Assembly (NCBI GenBank): GCA_030692045.1
Contig: JAUYCX010000041.1
Span: 58,370-122,369 of the forward strand
Source of the DNA: Candidatus Omnitrophota bacterium
GTDB lineage: Bacteria; Omnitrophota; Gorgyraeia; JAUYCX01
Length of the DNA stretch: 64,000 nucleotides
Reading direction: 5' to 3'
Position numbers and translations under genes: made by a program. The notes beneath the pieces were generated by a model that was given only the letters and a program-made list of their open reading frames with translations, was not told where the DNA came from and searched no databases. Below, in pieces: positions 1-9,042 of this stretch (position 1 is the first letter of the stretch; each line of letters begins with the position of its first letter).

Positions 1-3000
1 GTCAAATTATCTACGCTATCGTATTGGTAAGTTACGGATGAGTTATCAGGATAGGTTTTTGAAGTCATCCGGTTTAAATTGTCATAGGCATAATTAATGA
101 TATCGCCATTTTGCTTTCTTTTGGAGGTTAAGTTTCCATTATCATCATAGGTAAAAAATTCATTGGTAGCATTTGGATAGTGAACATAAGTTAAGCGGTT
201 TAGGTCGTCATAATCATAGGAAATGTTATTTTGATTGGCATCAGTTATGGAAGCGAGGGTACCTACATACTCGTAAAAATACCGGGTAAAATGATTTTGG
301 GGGTCTGTGACTCTTGTCAATCGATTTTCAGAGTCATATTCATAGGTAGTGGTTTTAGAATTGGCATCAGTTACAGTTAGGCGATTGGCAACGCCCAAAT
401 GCAGGAAATTGGCTAAATCATAGGTATAGGTTGTAACTGTGTTATCAGGATTTGTCTGTCTAATTAAATTATTTGCCCAGTCATATGCATAAGAGGTGGT
501 TATGGTTCGATTGTTAAGATAAACCATTTGGGTTAAGCGGTTGCCTTGACCATCATAAGCATAACGCGTGATATTGCCTAAACTGTCAGTCGTCTTTATC
601 AAATTAGCGGCCCTGTCATACTCATAAGTCGTGGGAGAATTATTATTGGCATCCGTGGTTGAAATAAGCTCACTTAAAACATCATAAGTAAAATAAGTTG
701 TGTAGTTTAAAACATTTTTTGCCTCTACAATTCTTATGCGGTTGCCGTATGGGTCGTAGAAATATTCCGTGATATTGCCTCTGGCGTCGGTAACAGTTTT
801 TAAATTGCCGAATTCATCATAGGTCATTGTGGTTTCAAAATTAAATGGGACTGGGTCAATTATCCCAAGGAGATTTCCATTTGTTGGCTCATAGATAAAT
901 TGTGTGGTATTGCTGCGAGGGTCGGTGATTGAGGTAACCTGATTAAAAACAGGTTCGTAGGTAAATACAGTTACAACATCCGGCAAGCCGGTTCTATGTT
1001 TAATTATTCGAGTGCGGTTTCCTTGCGGGTCGTATTCATAGTCAGTAATGCGATTTAGTTTGTCCTCAAATCTTATCAAATTATGGTTATCATCATAGGT
1101 GCTTATTTCATCATTATAGAAAGTATCCCAGACAGCGGTTAAAAGGCTATCTGCGTATCCAAATTCATAGTCAACATGTTCGCCGCGGTTATTCTCAACA
1201 GATGTGATATTGGCTGAATAAAAAAAGCTGGTTATATTACCGCCTGGGTCAATTTCCTCCAAGACCTTATCGCTGTAGGAATAGTTATAGGTAGTGGTGT
1301 AATTGTTAGGGTCGGTGTAGGTGTGAAGATTTCCGGTTAAGGAGTAATAAGTGTAGAGTTTTTTGTAACCTGAAGGATAATCTGCCTCAATTAGATTGTT
1401 ACCGTCATAAATGTAATTGATTTCTCTATGGCCTGGAACTTCAGGAGCTGGATAGGTAACTTTTGAGAGCTTGCCATTTGCATTATATTCAAGACTTATC
1501 TGACGGCCAGAGGCTTCAGTAATGGTTTGGGGCCTTTGAATTCCACCTACGTCTGTATAGGAAATGTTAATCTGGTTATTGTTTCTGTCTGTTATGGAAA
1601 TAAGATTGCCGTTTAAATCAAAGGTATGCAGGGTACCGTTTTTTTCGCGTAAGGTATAGCCGGTTTCTGTCTTAGTTAAAACAGAATAAATTCCTCTAGG
1701 GTGCGCAAAAGAGCCATCAGATTTTTTAACATATTGCTCTTTTGCGCCATCAGCGCCTCTTATAGTTAAAGAGCCACTTAAAGAGTCTTCAAATATCTTG
1801 GTCTCATAAGTAAATGTCCAGCCATTGCCAAAAGCAGTATCATTAGTTAAATCTGGTAAATTAAAATCGTTAGCTAATGACGGTGAGCCATTTCGGATAG
1901 AAACATTATCAAAATGGACATGGGAGTTTTTTGCCTCTAAGGCAATTTTGCCTTCTGGTAAAGGGGTACCATCCCCGGCAGTTGCAACTAAAAGTTCATT
2001 TATCCAGACCCGGATATCGCCACCAATTGCAGATATTTTGATATTATTCCAATAAAGAGGGTCATAAGCAGGGTTTGCACCTTGAAAGTAAATTATTTCG
2101 TTTCCGTTTTTAAAACTGCCTAAAACCAATTGCTTATCCTGGGTAATATAAAAATAATAGCGGTTGCTGGGATTTTGGTAACGAAAATTAATCCAGCCAA
2201 CATCATCATTGCCTGTGCCTGGTGTAACTGTTTTCATCTGCAAAATAACTGTGGTATTTAAGGAAGAAACATCAGAAACTGAACGTCCATTTTCTCCAGA
2301 ATATTCTCCCTGCTCTACGTTCCAATTCTCAGGATTTTGTTCTGGTGTCCAGCCATTGGCATTGTTTTCAAAATCATTGCTTTGAATAATTGTAGAGCCA
2401 TCAACAATAGAAACATTATCAAAATGGGCATGGGAATTATAGGAAACCAAAGCCACTCTGCCGTTAAAAATGGAATTATTCGTGTCAGTATAATCAATTT
2501 CTAAATTATCATTTACATAAATTTGGATTTGGCTGCCTGAGGTAATAATTCTAATCCGATTCCATTCCAAAGGATTATATGTTGATGGCTGCTGGACTAA
2601 AGAATAATACCGACCATTTCTTATCTTGCTTAATTCGAGACTGCCATCTGTGTGGATTAGAAAAAAATAATAATACGCAGAGTTGTTAAAACGAAAATAT
2701 AAAGTTGCAACTTCATTATCAAATTCGCCAGCAGTAACGGTTTTTACATCTGCTTCAATCACAGCATCCTGATAACTGTATTTTGAAAAAGCCTCTCCGC
2801 CATCTCCAGAATATTCCAAATTCTCAATTAACCAGCTGCCAGAGCCATCTTCTGGCGCCCAGCCGTCGACAGTAGAGCTAAGCTGGGAATTATAGATGCG
2901 GGTTATATCCAAAGAAATGCCCCGGCCGGGAATTTGAATGTCCTGGCTGGTTAAAGAAAGGTCGCCATTTTGCAACAAGACCGGCTCTTTGGTGAAATTT

Positions 3001-3173
3001 CCTCTTCGGGAACCATTTTTACAGCGGGTGCAGACATCACCTTGCTGCCGTAGGAAATTTTGTTGGTCTTTATCTCTTATTATGCCCTCGCAAATACTAA
3101 AAGCAAAGGTGGGATTAAACAACAACGCGATTGAAATTAATACAAGATAAATGATTTTATTGACTTTACACAT
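1..3173 (-). CDS. RHS/YD-repeat surface protein, 5' part (runs off left edge)
   Basis: The frame is open from an ATG at 3171-3173 to the window edge, about 1,057 codons, with no stop. It begins with a signal peptide (MCKVNKIIYLVLISIALLF) and then an RHS N-terminal domain signature, IPGRGISLDITRIYNS. Two modules of about 165 residues follow. Each looks like a concanavalin/LamG-type lectin fold; both contain NGWTPE- or DGWAPED-type openings and HFDNVSI endings. From about nt 1500 leftward there are some twenty YD repeats, such as TDYEYDPQGNRTRI and TEYFYDPYGNRIRIV. RHS proteins form a beta-cage shell that often encloses a C-terminal toxin or adhesin. That end lies outside the window, so the cargo cannot be named. 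It is the first gene downstream of the glycosidase gene and has a weak AAGGGG ribosome site. Confidence 0.88.
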   Translation of the reverse strand, partial: MCKVNKIIYLVLISIALLFNPTFAFSICEGIIRDKDQQNFLRQQGDVCTRCKNGSRRGNFTKEPVLLQNGDLSLTSQDIQIPGRGISLDITRIYNSQLSSTVDGWAPEDGSGSWLIENLEYSGDGGEAFSKYSYQDAVIEADVKTVTAGEFDNEVATLYFRFNNSAYYYFFLIHTDGSLELSKIRNGRYYSLVQQPSTYNPLEWNRIRIITSGSQIQIYVNDNLEIDYTDTNNSIFNGRVALVSYNSHAHFDNVSIVDGSTIIQSNDFENNANGWTPEQNPENWNVEQGEYSGENGRSVSDVSSLNTTVILQMKTVTPGTGNDDVGWINFRYQNPSNRYYFYITQDKQLVLGSFKNGNEIIYFQGANPAYDPLYWNNIKISAIGGDIRVWINELLVATAGDGTPLPEGKIALEAKNSHVHFDNVSIRNGSPSLANDFNLPDLTNDTAFGNGWTFTYETKIFEDSLSGSLTIRGADGAKEQYVKKSDGSFAHPRGIYSVLTKTETGYTLREKNGTLHTFDLNGNLISITDRNNNQINISYTDVGGIQRPQTITEASGRQISLEYNANGKLSKVTYPAPEVPGHREINYIYDGNNLIEADYPSGYKKLYTYYSLTGNLHTYTDPNNYTTTYNYSYSDKVLEEIDPGGNITSFFYSANITSVENNRGEHVDYEFGYADSLLTAVWDTFYNDEISTYDDNHNLIRFEDKLNRITDYEYDPQGNRTRIIKHRTGLPDVVTVFTYEPVFNQVTSITDPRSNTTQFIYEPTNGNLLGIIDPVPFNFETTMTYDEFGNLKTVTDARGNITEYFYDPYGNRIRIVEAKNVLNYTTYFTYDVLSELISTTDANNNSPTTYEYDRAANLIKTTDSLGNITRYAYDGQGNRLTQMVYLNNRTITTSYAYDWANNLIRQTNPDNTVTTYTYDLANFLHLGVANRLTVTDANSKTTTYEYDSENRLTRVTDPQNHFTRYFYEYVGTLASITDANQNNISYDYDDLNRLTYVHYPNATNEFFTYDDNGNLTSKRKQNGDIINYAYDNLNRMTSKTYPDNSSVTYQYDSVDNL

Positions 3174-3189
3174 GTTTAACCCCTTAAAG

Positions 3190-3269
3190 AAAAGTTTCCT
3201 TCAGCGCTTTTCCCTAGTATAAACAAACGTCGAGATTACGATAATTGAAACAATAGAAAGGAAACTTTT
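3190..3269. repeat. 12-bp inverted repeat flanking the RHS promoter region
   Basis: AAAAGTTTCCTT at 3190-3201 is repeated in inverted form (AAGGAAACTTTT) at 3258-3269, 56 nt apart. The pair spans most of the 117-nt gap between the glycosidase stop and the RHS start. A TATACT-like -10 for the RHS gene lies between the arms (3215-3220, minus strand). It could be an operator or a weak terminator; no U-run follows it on the minus strand. Confidence 0.4.
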
Positions 3270-3290
3270 ATTTTTATACATTAAGAGCAT

Positions 3291-5612
3291 TTATTTTTCT
3301 CTCCAGATTCTCTGGTATTCATAATAACCTTTGCGTAGCTGCCTTAAAAACGGGCTTCTTAAGCCATCACCCTGAGAAGCAACTCCCAGCCATTCCTCAT
3401 GCATAAATCCGTCGGGAAATGGGCCGGCAAATAACCCCTTCGTATCGTGTACGCAAGGTTCATATGCCTTCCACCATTCATCTAACCATTCAAAAACAAC
3501 AGCGCCCAAGGCATTGCCTACACCCTCTTTACTGCCAGCTAAGTTATATTCGATATCCTCCCAACAACCTAAAAGATAATCTGCTTGCAAAGCCTCTGCT
3601 TCTTCAAAAGATTTGCCTTCTGCGTATGCAGGTGAGCCATACTCTGTGATAAATGCTGGCTTACCAGTTGCCTCATAAACCTGTTCCCAAAAAGAACCAA
3701 AGCCATAATCTCCTCTATAGGCATTAGCACCAAAGATATCAATGTCAGGCGCGTTTTTGGCAAAAATATCTAAAAATAATGTATCACCATTAGTAATTGC
3801 CACAGGGTGGTCGCTGTCAACTGACTTTATCCATTTAGCCACCGAATTGGCAAAGGCATAAAAATCTTTGGGTTTTTTATCAGCATTGCAGGCAACTCCA
3901 TAATTATTTTCATTACCTAAAAGCCAGAACAAAATATACGGCTCATGCTTAAATTCATTAACCATATTTTTTATGGAATTAAGCATATTTTCCTGATGTT
4001 TAGGATTGGAATAATCTGTTCCCTCATACCAACTGGCACCTGAACCAATTGCGTATTTGCCTAAGAAATCTCCCATAATCACCCGTATGCCATAATTATT
4101 ATAAAGCTCTCTTAGAAGCTCTTTATTAATTTTAAAATTTGCCTCAGGACGGTAATAAAGGCGGATGGTATTAACTCCCATTTCCTTTAACAGCTTAAAA
4201 TCACCAATAGTGGGCTCATCTTTGTCTTGAGTGTTATTTAAATTTTTATCCACCCAACTATCATAGGGACCGTCAATTTTATTATTTCTATCAGTATCCT
4301 CCTCCATCCAATTCTTTAAGGTTGCGTTATCTGGGCTCTGACACACCTTTGTAGGAGCATAGGTTATTCCTTTTATCACATAAGGCTTGCCATCAACCAT
4401 CATCTGCCAGTGATTGTTTTGGTACTGGACTAATTTCACTTTTCCCTTGCCAATTGTCTTTTTTATCTTGGACTTTTTTAAAGAAACTATTTTTGTAGTC
4501 TTAAGATTACAGATAAGTTGCATTATCTTGCCGGTTTTTTTTAAGGCGCCGGGATTAGTAATTACGATATCATTACTGACATCATTATCAAAGCCATTAA
4601 TTATCCTGATTTTCGCCCCTTCTAAACGTAAACCCAATTCCGGATGGCGCCGTAAAAGAAATCTTATCTTGGCAATGGCAGCTTGGCCTGGATACCAAGG
4701 CGTATGCCAATATGTCCAACCAATAGCTCCGGGAAAATTTACCACAATTGCATAGTAGGCTTTAACCGCTTCTTTATAAAGCTTTGCTCTTTCAAAAATA
4801 AAACCAATATAAAATAATTTTACACCCCCGGGCTCAGAAGCAGTTACCCACTTATAAAAACTTGCCTCCAAATCATCAGAATAAAGAAAATCCCAGTGGC
4901 TGCCTTCTAAACGGCCTTCTTTTTTTGCCTTTTTATAGCCTTCGCTTTTAAACAGAGAATTTGTATTAGGATATATTCCCTCGCCGGTTGCTTTAGCTAA
5001 CCCCACAGGATCAGTGATTTCCAATTTGTAACTCTTTGTGCCAATTCCTTTAAACCTTCCGTATTTTTTGTAATTAACTACATCCTCGGTCCCGGGAAAA
5101 GTTAATTTAAGTGTTGTCTTAATTTTAGGTTTTAGCTTTGGCAACTCAACAACGGTTGCGGGCTTTTGTTCTACTTTATTAAGGCTATCTTGACTTTTTT
5201 CTGCCACAGACCAAAACCAGCCACGAGGATCCCAAGCCTGGGCAAATTTATAATTCTTAATAATTTCCTTAAATACCTTTTTTGCTTCTTCAATTTTACC
5301 ATTGCGCATCAAAGCCTCAGCCTGGATAAACATACAGGTTGCCACATCATTCAATACCTGATATTCGTTTTCATGGCCTCGAAGAGGAAAATTAGAAAGC
5401 TGTGCCTCTAATTTATCAGCCTCTAACTTATAAAGTTCAATGCATTTATTGGTATATTCTAAAACCTTTTCTAAATTATTATTGCCAGAAGCCTCCCAGG
5501 ATTTAATTACAAAGTCATTAGAAGAAAGTTGTTCTTGCGCAAAAGAAAAAGTCCAAAATCCAAAAATCAAAATGCAAAATGACAATCCAAAATTAAAAAT
5601 CTTTTTAATCAT
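3291..5612 (-). CDS. Exported glycosidase with TPR-like N-terminus and GH2/GH5-like TIM barrel
   Basis: This 773-residue protein has a signal peptide (residues 1-25, ending SFAQ), a helical TPR-like part to about 330, and a C-terminal clan GH-A barrel from about 410. The barrel opens with MMVDGKPYVIKGITYAPT, as in GH2 catalytic domains. The acid/base glutamate is E568 in LLGNENNYG and the nucleophile is E657 in FITEYGSPAY. An acidic DTDRNNKID stretch near 450 resembles a calcium-binding loop. Its ATG overlaps the permease stop in an ATGA, so it is translationally coupled to the sugar importer and probably releases the sugar that the importer takes up. The substrate cannot be read from sequence; a beta-glucan fits the GH94 enzyme nearby. 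The usual GH2 N-terminal beta-sandwich domains are absent. Confidence 0.8.
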   Translation of the reverse strand: MIKKIFNFGLSFCILIFGFWTFSFAQEQLSSNDFVIKSWEASGNNNLEKVLEYTNKCIELYKLEADKLEAQLSNFPLRGHENEYQVLNDVATCMFIQAEALMRNGKIEEAKKVFKEIIKNYKFAQAWDPRGWFWSVAEKSQDSLNKVEQKPATVVELPKLKPKIKTTLKLTFPGTEDVVNYKKYGRFKGIGTKSYKLEITDPVGLAKATGEGIYPNTNSLFKSEGYKKAKKEGRLEGSHWDFLYSDDLEASFYKWVTASEPGGVKLFYIGFIFERAKLYKEAVKAYYAIVVNFPGAIGWTYWHTPWYPGQAAIAKIRFLLRRHPELGLRLEGAKIRIINGFDNDVSNDIVITNPGALKKTGKIMQLICNLKTTKIVSLKKSKIKKTIGKGKVKLVQYQNNHWQMMVDGKPYVIKGITYAPTKVCQSPDNATLKNWMEEDTDRNNKIDGPYDSWVDKNLNNTQDKDEPTIGDFKLLKEMGVNTIRLYYRPEANFKINKELLRELYNNYGIRVIMGDFLGKYAIGSGASWYEGTDYSNPKHQENMLNSIKNMVNEFKHEPYILFWLLGNENNYGVACNADKKPKDFYAFANSVAKWIKSVDSDHPVAITNGDTLFLDIFAKNAPDIDIFGANAYRGDYGFGSFWEQVYEATGKPAFITEYGSPAYAEGKSFEEAEALQADYLLGCWEDIEYNLAGSKEGVGNALGAVVFEWLDEWWKAYEPCVHDTKGLFAGPFPDGFMHEEWLGVASQGDGLRSPFLRQLRKGYYEYQRIWREK

Positions 5613-6553
5613 TCCACCAGCGCTCCTGCTGTAATTCCTTTAATAATATATTTCTGGAAAAATAAATAAACCAAAATAATCGGTAAGACAGAAATTGTTG
5701 TGCCTGCCATAAGCAAAGGATACTGAGTTAAGTGCTCGCCCATAAAGGTAGTTAAACCAGTCTGCAGCGGCATAAGCTTCCTGCTATCAAAAATAATCAA
5801 TGCCAAGATATATTCATTCCATACCGCAAGGGTATTAAAAATTACTACAACCGCAATTGCAGGGCGTGCTAAGGGAAACGCCACATTCCACCAAATACCC
5901 AGGCGCGAACAACCATCTATCCTGGCGGCATCCTCCAATTCCTTGGGCATCCTGTCGAAAAATGTCTTTAAAAGGTAAATACTGAAAGAAAGCCCCACGT
6001 TAACCATACACAGGATATAAGCGCTTCTGGGATAGAATTGATTTTTAATAAATTCTGTCAGGCTATAGACAAAACTCTGCGGAAAGAATTTTAAAAGAAC
6101 CGGCGAAGCCTCAGTCAAAAAATTAAACAGCAGGCTGCGTACTTTATTAACTAAAACATAAAGCGCAACAAAACTTCCCGGTAAAGGAATCATCATCGCA
6201 GCCAAGAACATATAAAATAAAAAATTCCTTCCGGGGAATTTCAGGCGAGAGAATGCATAGGCGGCAAGGGAAGAAACAATAACAATCCCTGTCACAACTA
6301 TTAGAGTATAAATCAAACTGTTTAAAAGGTATTTTTCGAAACCGCCGCTTACCCAGGCAGAAACATAATTTTCCCAGTGCATCACTTTTGGGAAAAGCGA
6401 CATATCCGAAAAAACACTGGTTTGCGTCTTGAGGCTGGAACCGACCATCCAAAGAAGAGGAAAAAGACAGGAAGCTGAAATTAAGATTAAAAATATATGA
6501 ATAGCGGTGTTTATGGAAAATTTTTTAAATTTATAATAGCCGTGGCCGTTCAT
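5609..6553 (-). CDS. Carbohydrate ABC transporter permease, MalG type
   Basis: An inner-membrane permease of 314 residues with about six membrane segments. The EAA loop that docks the ATPase is visible as LEDAARIDGCSRLGIWWNVA followed by FPLARP. This is the MalG/CUT1 family, which moves oligosaccharides together with a MalF partner, a binding protein and an MsmX/MalK-type ATPase. It lies 4 nt after the MalF-type gene, and its TGA overlaps the start of the glycosidase. No ATPase gene is in the window, so a shared ATPase encoded elsewhere is likely, as is common for CUT1 systems. Confidence 0.92.
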   Translation of the reverse strand: MNGHGYYKFKKFSINTAIHIFLILISASCLFPLLWMVGSSLKTQTSVFSDMSLFPKVMHWENYVSAWVSGGFEKYLLNSLIYTLIVVTGIVIVSSLAAYAFSRLKFPGRNFLFYMFLAAMMIPLPGSFVALYVLVNKVRSLLFNFLTEASPVLLKFFPQSFVYSLTEFIKNQFYPRSAYILCMVNVGLSFSIYLLKTFFDRMPKELEDAARIDGCSRLGIWWNVAFPLARPAIAVVVIFNTLAVWNEYILALIIFDSRKLMPLQTGLTTFMGEHLTQYPLLMAGTTISVLPIILVYLFFQKYIIKGITAGALVE

Positions 6554-6557
6554 TTTC

Positions 6558-7445
6558 TTAAACTTGTTTTAACTTCTTAGATAATCTAATCTGGACAAAG
6601 GAAACTACGAGCAAGATTAAACCAAAGATTATTCCCTGAGCGCAAGCATAACCATAGCGCGAAGAATATCTCATAGAAGCCAGTATTCTTGTAACTGGCA
6701 CTTCAGTGTGATATCCTGGCCCTCCTCCTGTCATAGAAAGTATCAACACAAATGCCTGCATTGAACCTAAAATCGTCAGTATCACAACCAGCACAAACAC
6801 AGGTATCATCAAGGGAATTGTAATATGTTTAAACACATGAAAAGCATTTGCGCCATCTACTCGCGCTGCCTCGTAAAGTTGGCGGGGAATTGTCTGTAAA
6901 CCTGCAAGCATAATAATAAATCCCCAGCCAAAACCCTTCCAAGAATGAATTATTGCAACAGCCGTTAAAGCGGTCTTTGGGTCATTGAGCCAGTCTCTGA
7001 CTAAATTTGTAAATCCAATTGAGGTAAGCCAATGATTAAGCAGTCCATAATTTCCGTCGTAAATCCAGCGCCAGATTAAACCTACAACTACCTCTGAGAG
7101 AACTGGCGGCAGATAAAATACAACTCGATAAAATTTGCCTGCTTTAATATCCCTGTCACAAGCCAGGGCTAAACATAAAGCCAGGGCATTCTGAAAGGTA
7201 AGCGCAATTAGGGTAATGTAACCTGCATTCCAGAAAGCGCCCCACCAAACCTTATCCTGGAGAATTATCTCCTTGAAATTGGAAAGACCCACAAACTGCA
7301 TTGTGGGCAAGATACCATCCCAATCAAAAAGGCCTAAGGTAAAAACTTTGTAAAAAGGATAGATATAAAATATGGAAAAGATAGCAACAGCCGGCAGGAC
7401 AAACAAATAATTTCCTAAGGTATAGTTTAACTTGTGAAGTCTCAT
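6558..7445 (-). CDS. Carbohydrate ABC transporter permease, MalF type
   Basis: A permease of 295 residues with six predicted membrane helices and an EAA loop (LYEAARVDGANAFHVFKHIT then IPLMIP). It has the short N-terminus typical of UgpA/LacF-like CUT1 permeases rather than the long periplasmic loop of E. coli MalF. It is separated from the binding-protein gene by a 177-nt gap containing a large imperfect hairpin, and is followed at 4 nt by the MalG-type gene. It should form the heterodimeric channel with that protein. Confidence 0.92.
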   Translation of the reverse strand: MRLHKLNYTLGNYLFVLPAVAIFSIFYIYPFYKVFTLGLFDWDGILPTMQFVGLSNFKEIILQDKVWWGAFWNAGYITLIALTFQNALALCLALACDRDIKAGKFYRVVFYLPPVLSEVVVGLIWRWIYDGNYGLLNHWLTSIGFTNLVRDWLNDPKTALTAVAIIHSWKGFGWGFIIMLAGLQTIPRQLYEAARVDGANAFHVFKHITIPLMIPVFVLVVILTILGSMQAFVLILSMTGGGPGYHTEVPVTRILASMRYSSRYGYACAQGIIFGLILLVVSFVQIRLSKKLKQV

Positions 7446-7468
7446 TATTTCATCTTTCGTCGATGGTG

Positions 7469-7601
7469 AAACTCTAAACCCTAAACACTAAATCCTAAAT
7501 AAACTCAAAACTCAAAATCCAAATTCTCCAAAAAAGTTTTGGGTTTTAGGTTTTGGGCTTTGGATTTGTTTAGAGTTTAGGGTTTGGGATTTAGGGTTTA
7601 A
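7469..7601. repeat. Imperfect inverted repeat of CCTAAA/CTCAAA units between binding protein and permeases
   Basis: The left arm is a run of degenerate 6-7-nt units (CTAAACC, CTAAACA, CTAAATC, ACTCAAA). The right arm is the inverted set (GGGTTTTAGG, GAGTTTAGG, GATTTAGGG). The outermost 11 bp, TAAACCCTAAA at 7475-7485 and its complement at 7590-7600, pair perfectly. On the transcript this would fold as a long stem just after the binding-protein stop. That position is typical of 3' stabilisers or attenuators that keep binding-protein mRNA in excess over permease mRNA. The units look like plant-type telomere repeats, but only by chance composition. Confidence 0.6.
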
Positions 7602-7622
7602 CATTTATCCGCGTTAAAAAAT

Positions 7623-8933
7623 TCACTTTCTCGCCTTGGCTTTATTCAATTCTCGTTTTTTTATCTCTTGAAGCTCCTTGGCCAAACCTTCTGGTGTCTT
7701 CTCGCCAATAATTATTGATTGAATTCCCTTATCAAATGCCTCGATAACTACGGGAAATTCTGAAACTCCCCAGATACTCGGATGGGTTGTATAATCCATA
7801 TCATCGGCAAACTGCGCTAGAATTTTGGGTACGCCAGATAGCGCATCTTTGTTAGAGGGTAAATTTTTGGTTTCTCGAGACAAAAAAACCTGCTGGTCTC
7901 TATCAGTAAACCATCTTAAAAATTCAATCGCCCTTTGCTTATTTGTAGAGCGTTCATTTACTAAAAATGATGAACCAGCTCCTCCCCAAATCATCATAGG
8001 AAACTTGTCACTCACTGCCGGCGGAAGAATGGCAGCGTAGTTTAAGTCGGGGTTCATGCCTGTATAAACATTGACACACCACGAACCATTAAAGGCAAAG
8101 GCGGCTTTTTCATTGGCAAACAATTGTTCGGCAGTTTTATTGACCATCGTAACCAAACCGCCTGCCAGAATTCCTGCATCCTTCATTTCCTTAAAAAGAC
8201 TAAATACCTTAATCCAATCAGGGTCAGTGTAGGCAATATCTCCTTTAATAGTTGCCAATACCTTATCTTTCCCCATAATATTAAATGCGTAATTTGAGGC
8301 AAAGCAATCTATCATCCAAATCTCACCCCAACCTGAAACCAAACCCTGAATGCCGAAATCTTTTAAACGCCTACCAACTGCAATAAATTCGGCCCAAGTC
8401 TTGGGTGGATTTTCAGGATTAAGCCCGGCTTTCTTAAACAGATTTTTATTGTAAAGCATTTCAATAGTCATTACATCAATAGGTATTCCATAAATGCCGG
8501 GTTTAACATCGTAAATATTTTTTGGCTCAAATTCATTAACTGCCAAGGCTTTCTCAAAAAATATCTTTTTCCAGACAGAATTATCCTTTTCTAATTCGGC
8601 AGTTAAATCTGCCACATGTTGGCTTTTAATAAAAGAGGCGAAATCCCTCTTTTCACTTAAAAGTCCGTAAATATCCGGAAGGGTTTTGCCCTGAGCAGCT
8701 GCGCGCACCTTTTGTGTATAGGCATCAGAGGGAGCATATAATTCGAAATTTACCTTTATACCGGTTTTTTGTTCATACTGATTGGCTAACTTCTGGAATG
8801 CATCTTGCCTGTCAGTCATCCAGTGCCAAATTGTAATTGTGGGTTTTTCTACGGCAGGTTTATTGGTGCAGCTATTTAGGGAGAGGAGAAATAAGATGGA
8901 CAGACAACAAGTAAAAATTCTCTTTCTCGTCAT
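7623..8933 (-). CDS. Sugar-binding lipoprotein of an ABC importer
   Basis: 436 residues, extracellular solute-binding protein family 1. The N-terminus is a lipoprotein signal peptide with lipobox LNSC (Cys22), so the mature protein is lipid-anchored outside the cytoplasmic membrane. The mature part starts TITIWHWMTDRQDAFQKLAN, as in MalE/UgpB-like proteins, and continues with GIPIDVMTIEMLYNKNLF and FAFNGSWCVN strands of the two-lobed fold. It is the first gene of the import operon. A GGAGG Shine-Dalgarno sequence lies 9 nt before the ATG. A promoter with a perfect TATAAT lies just upstream. Confidence 0.92.
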   Translation of the reverse strand: MTRKRIFTCCLSILFLLSLNSCTNKPAVEKPTITIWHWMTDRQDAFQKLANQYEQKTGIKVNFELYAPSDAYTQKVRAAAQGKTLPDIYGLLSEKRDFASFIKSQHVADLTAELEKDNSVWKKIFFEKALAVNEFEPKNIYDVKPGIYGIPIDVMTIEMLYNKNLFKKAGLNPENPPKTWAEFIAVGRRLKDFGIQGLVSGWGEIWMIDCFASNYAFNIMGKDKVLATIKGDIAYTDPDWIKVFSLFKEMKDAGILAGGLVTMVNKTAEQLFANEKAAFAFNGSWCVNVYTGMNPDLNYAAILPPAVSDKFPMMIWGGAGSSFLVNERSTNKQRAIEFLRWFTDRDQQVFLSRETKNLPSNKDALSGVPKILAQFADDMDYTTHPSIWGVSEFPVVIEAFDKGIQSIIIGEKTPEGLAKELQEIKKRELNKAKARK

Positions 8934-8997
8934 CGCTCAATGCCTCCGTTCTAAATTGCCTTCTCTTAACTTAAGCGTTAAATTCGATATTTTTGTT

Positions 8998-9027
8998 ATT
9001 ATACCAGACTCTTCAAATTTTAAAATT
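8998..9027 (-). promoter_or_regulatory. Probable promoter of the sugar-import operon
   Basis: A perfect -10 TATAAT reads on the minus strand at 9003-8998, about 64 nt before the ATG. The -35 region is AT-rich and poor (ATTTTA at 17 nt). It begins only about 40 nt after the stop of the upstream Hint-domain gene, which argues that the operon has its own start site. Confidence 0.5.
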
Positions 9028-9042
9028 GTTTTTTAGAACTTT

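Noticed and set aside
7469..7601. CCTAAA units as a telomere or linear replicon end
   Set aside because: They lie inside an operon with coding sequence on both sides, and the units are degenerate.
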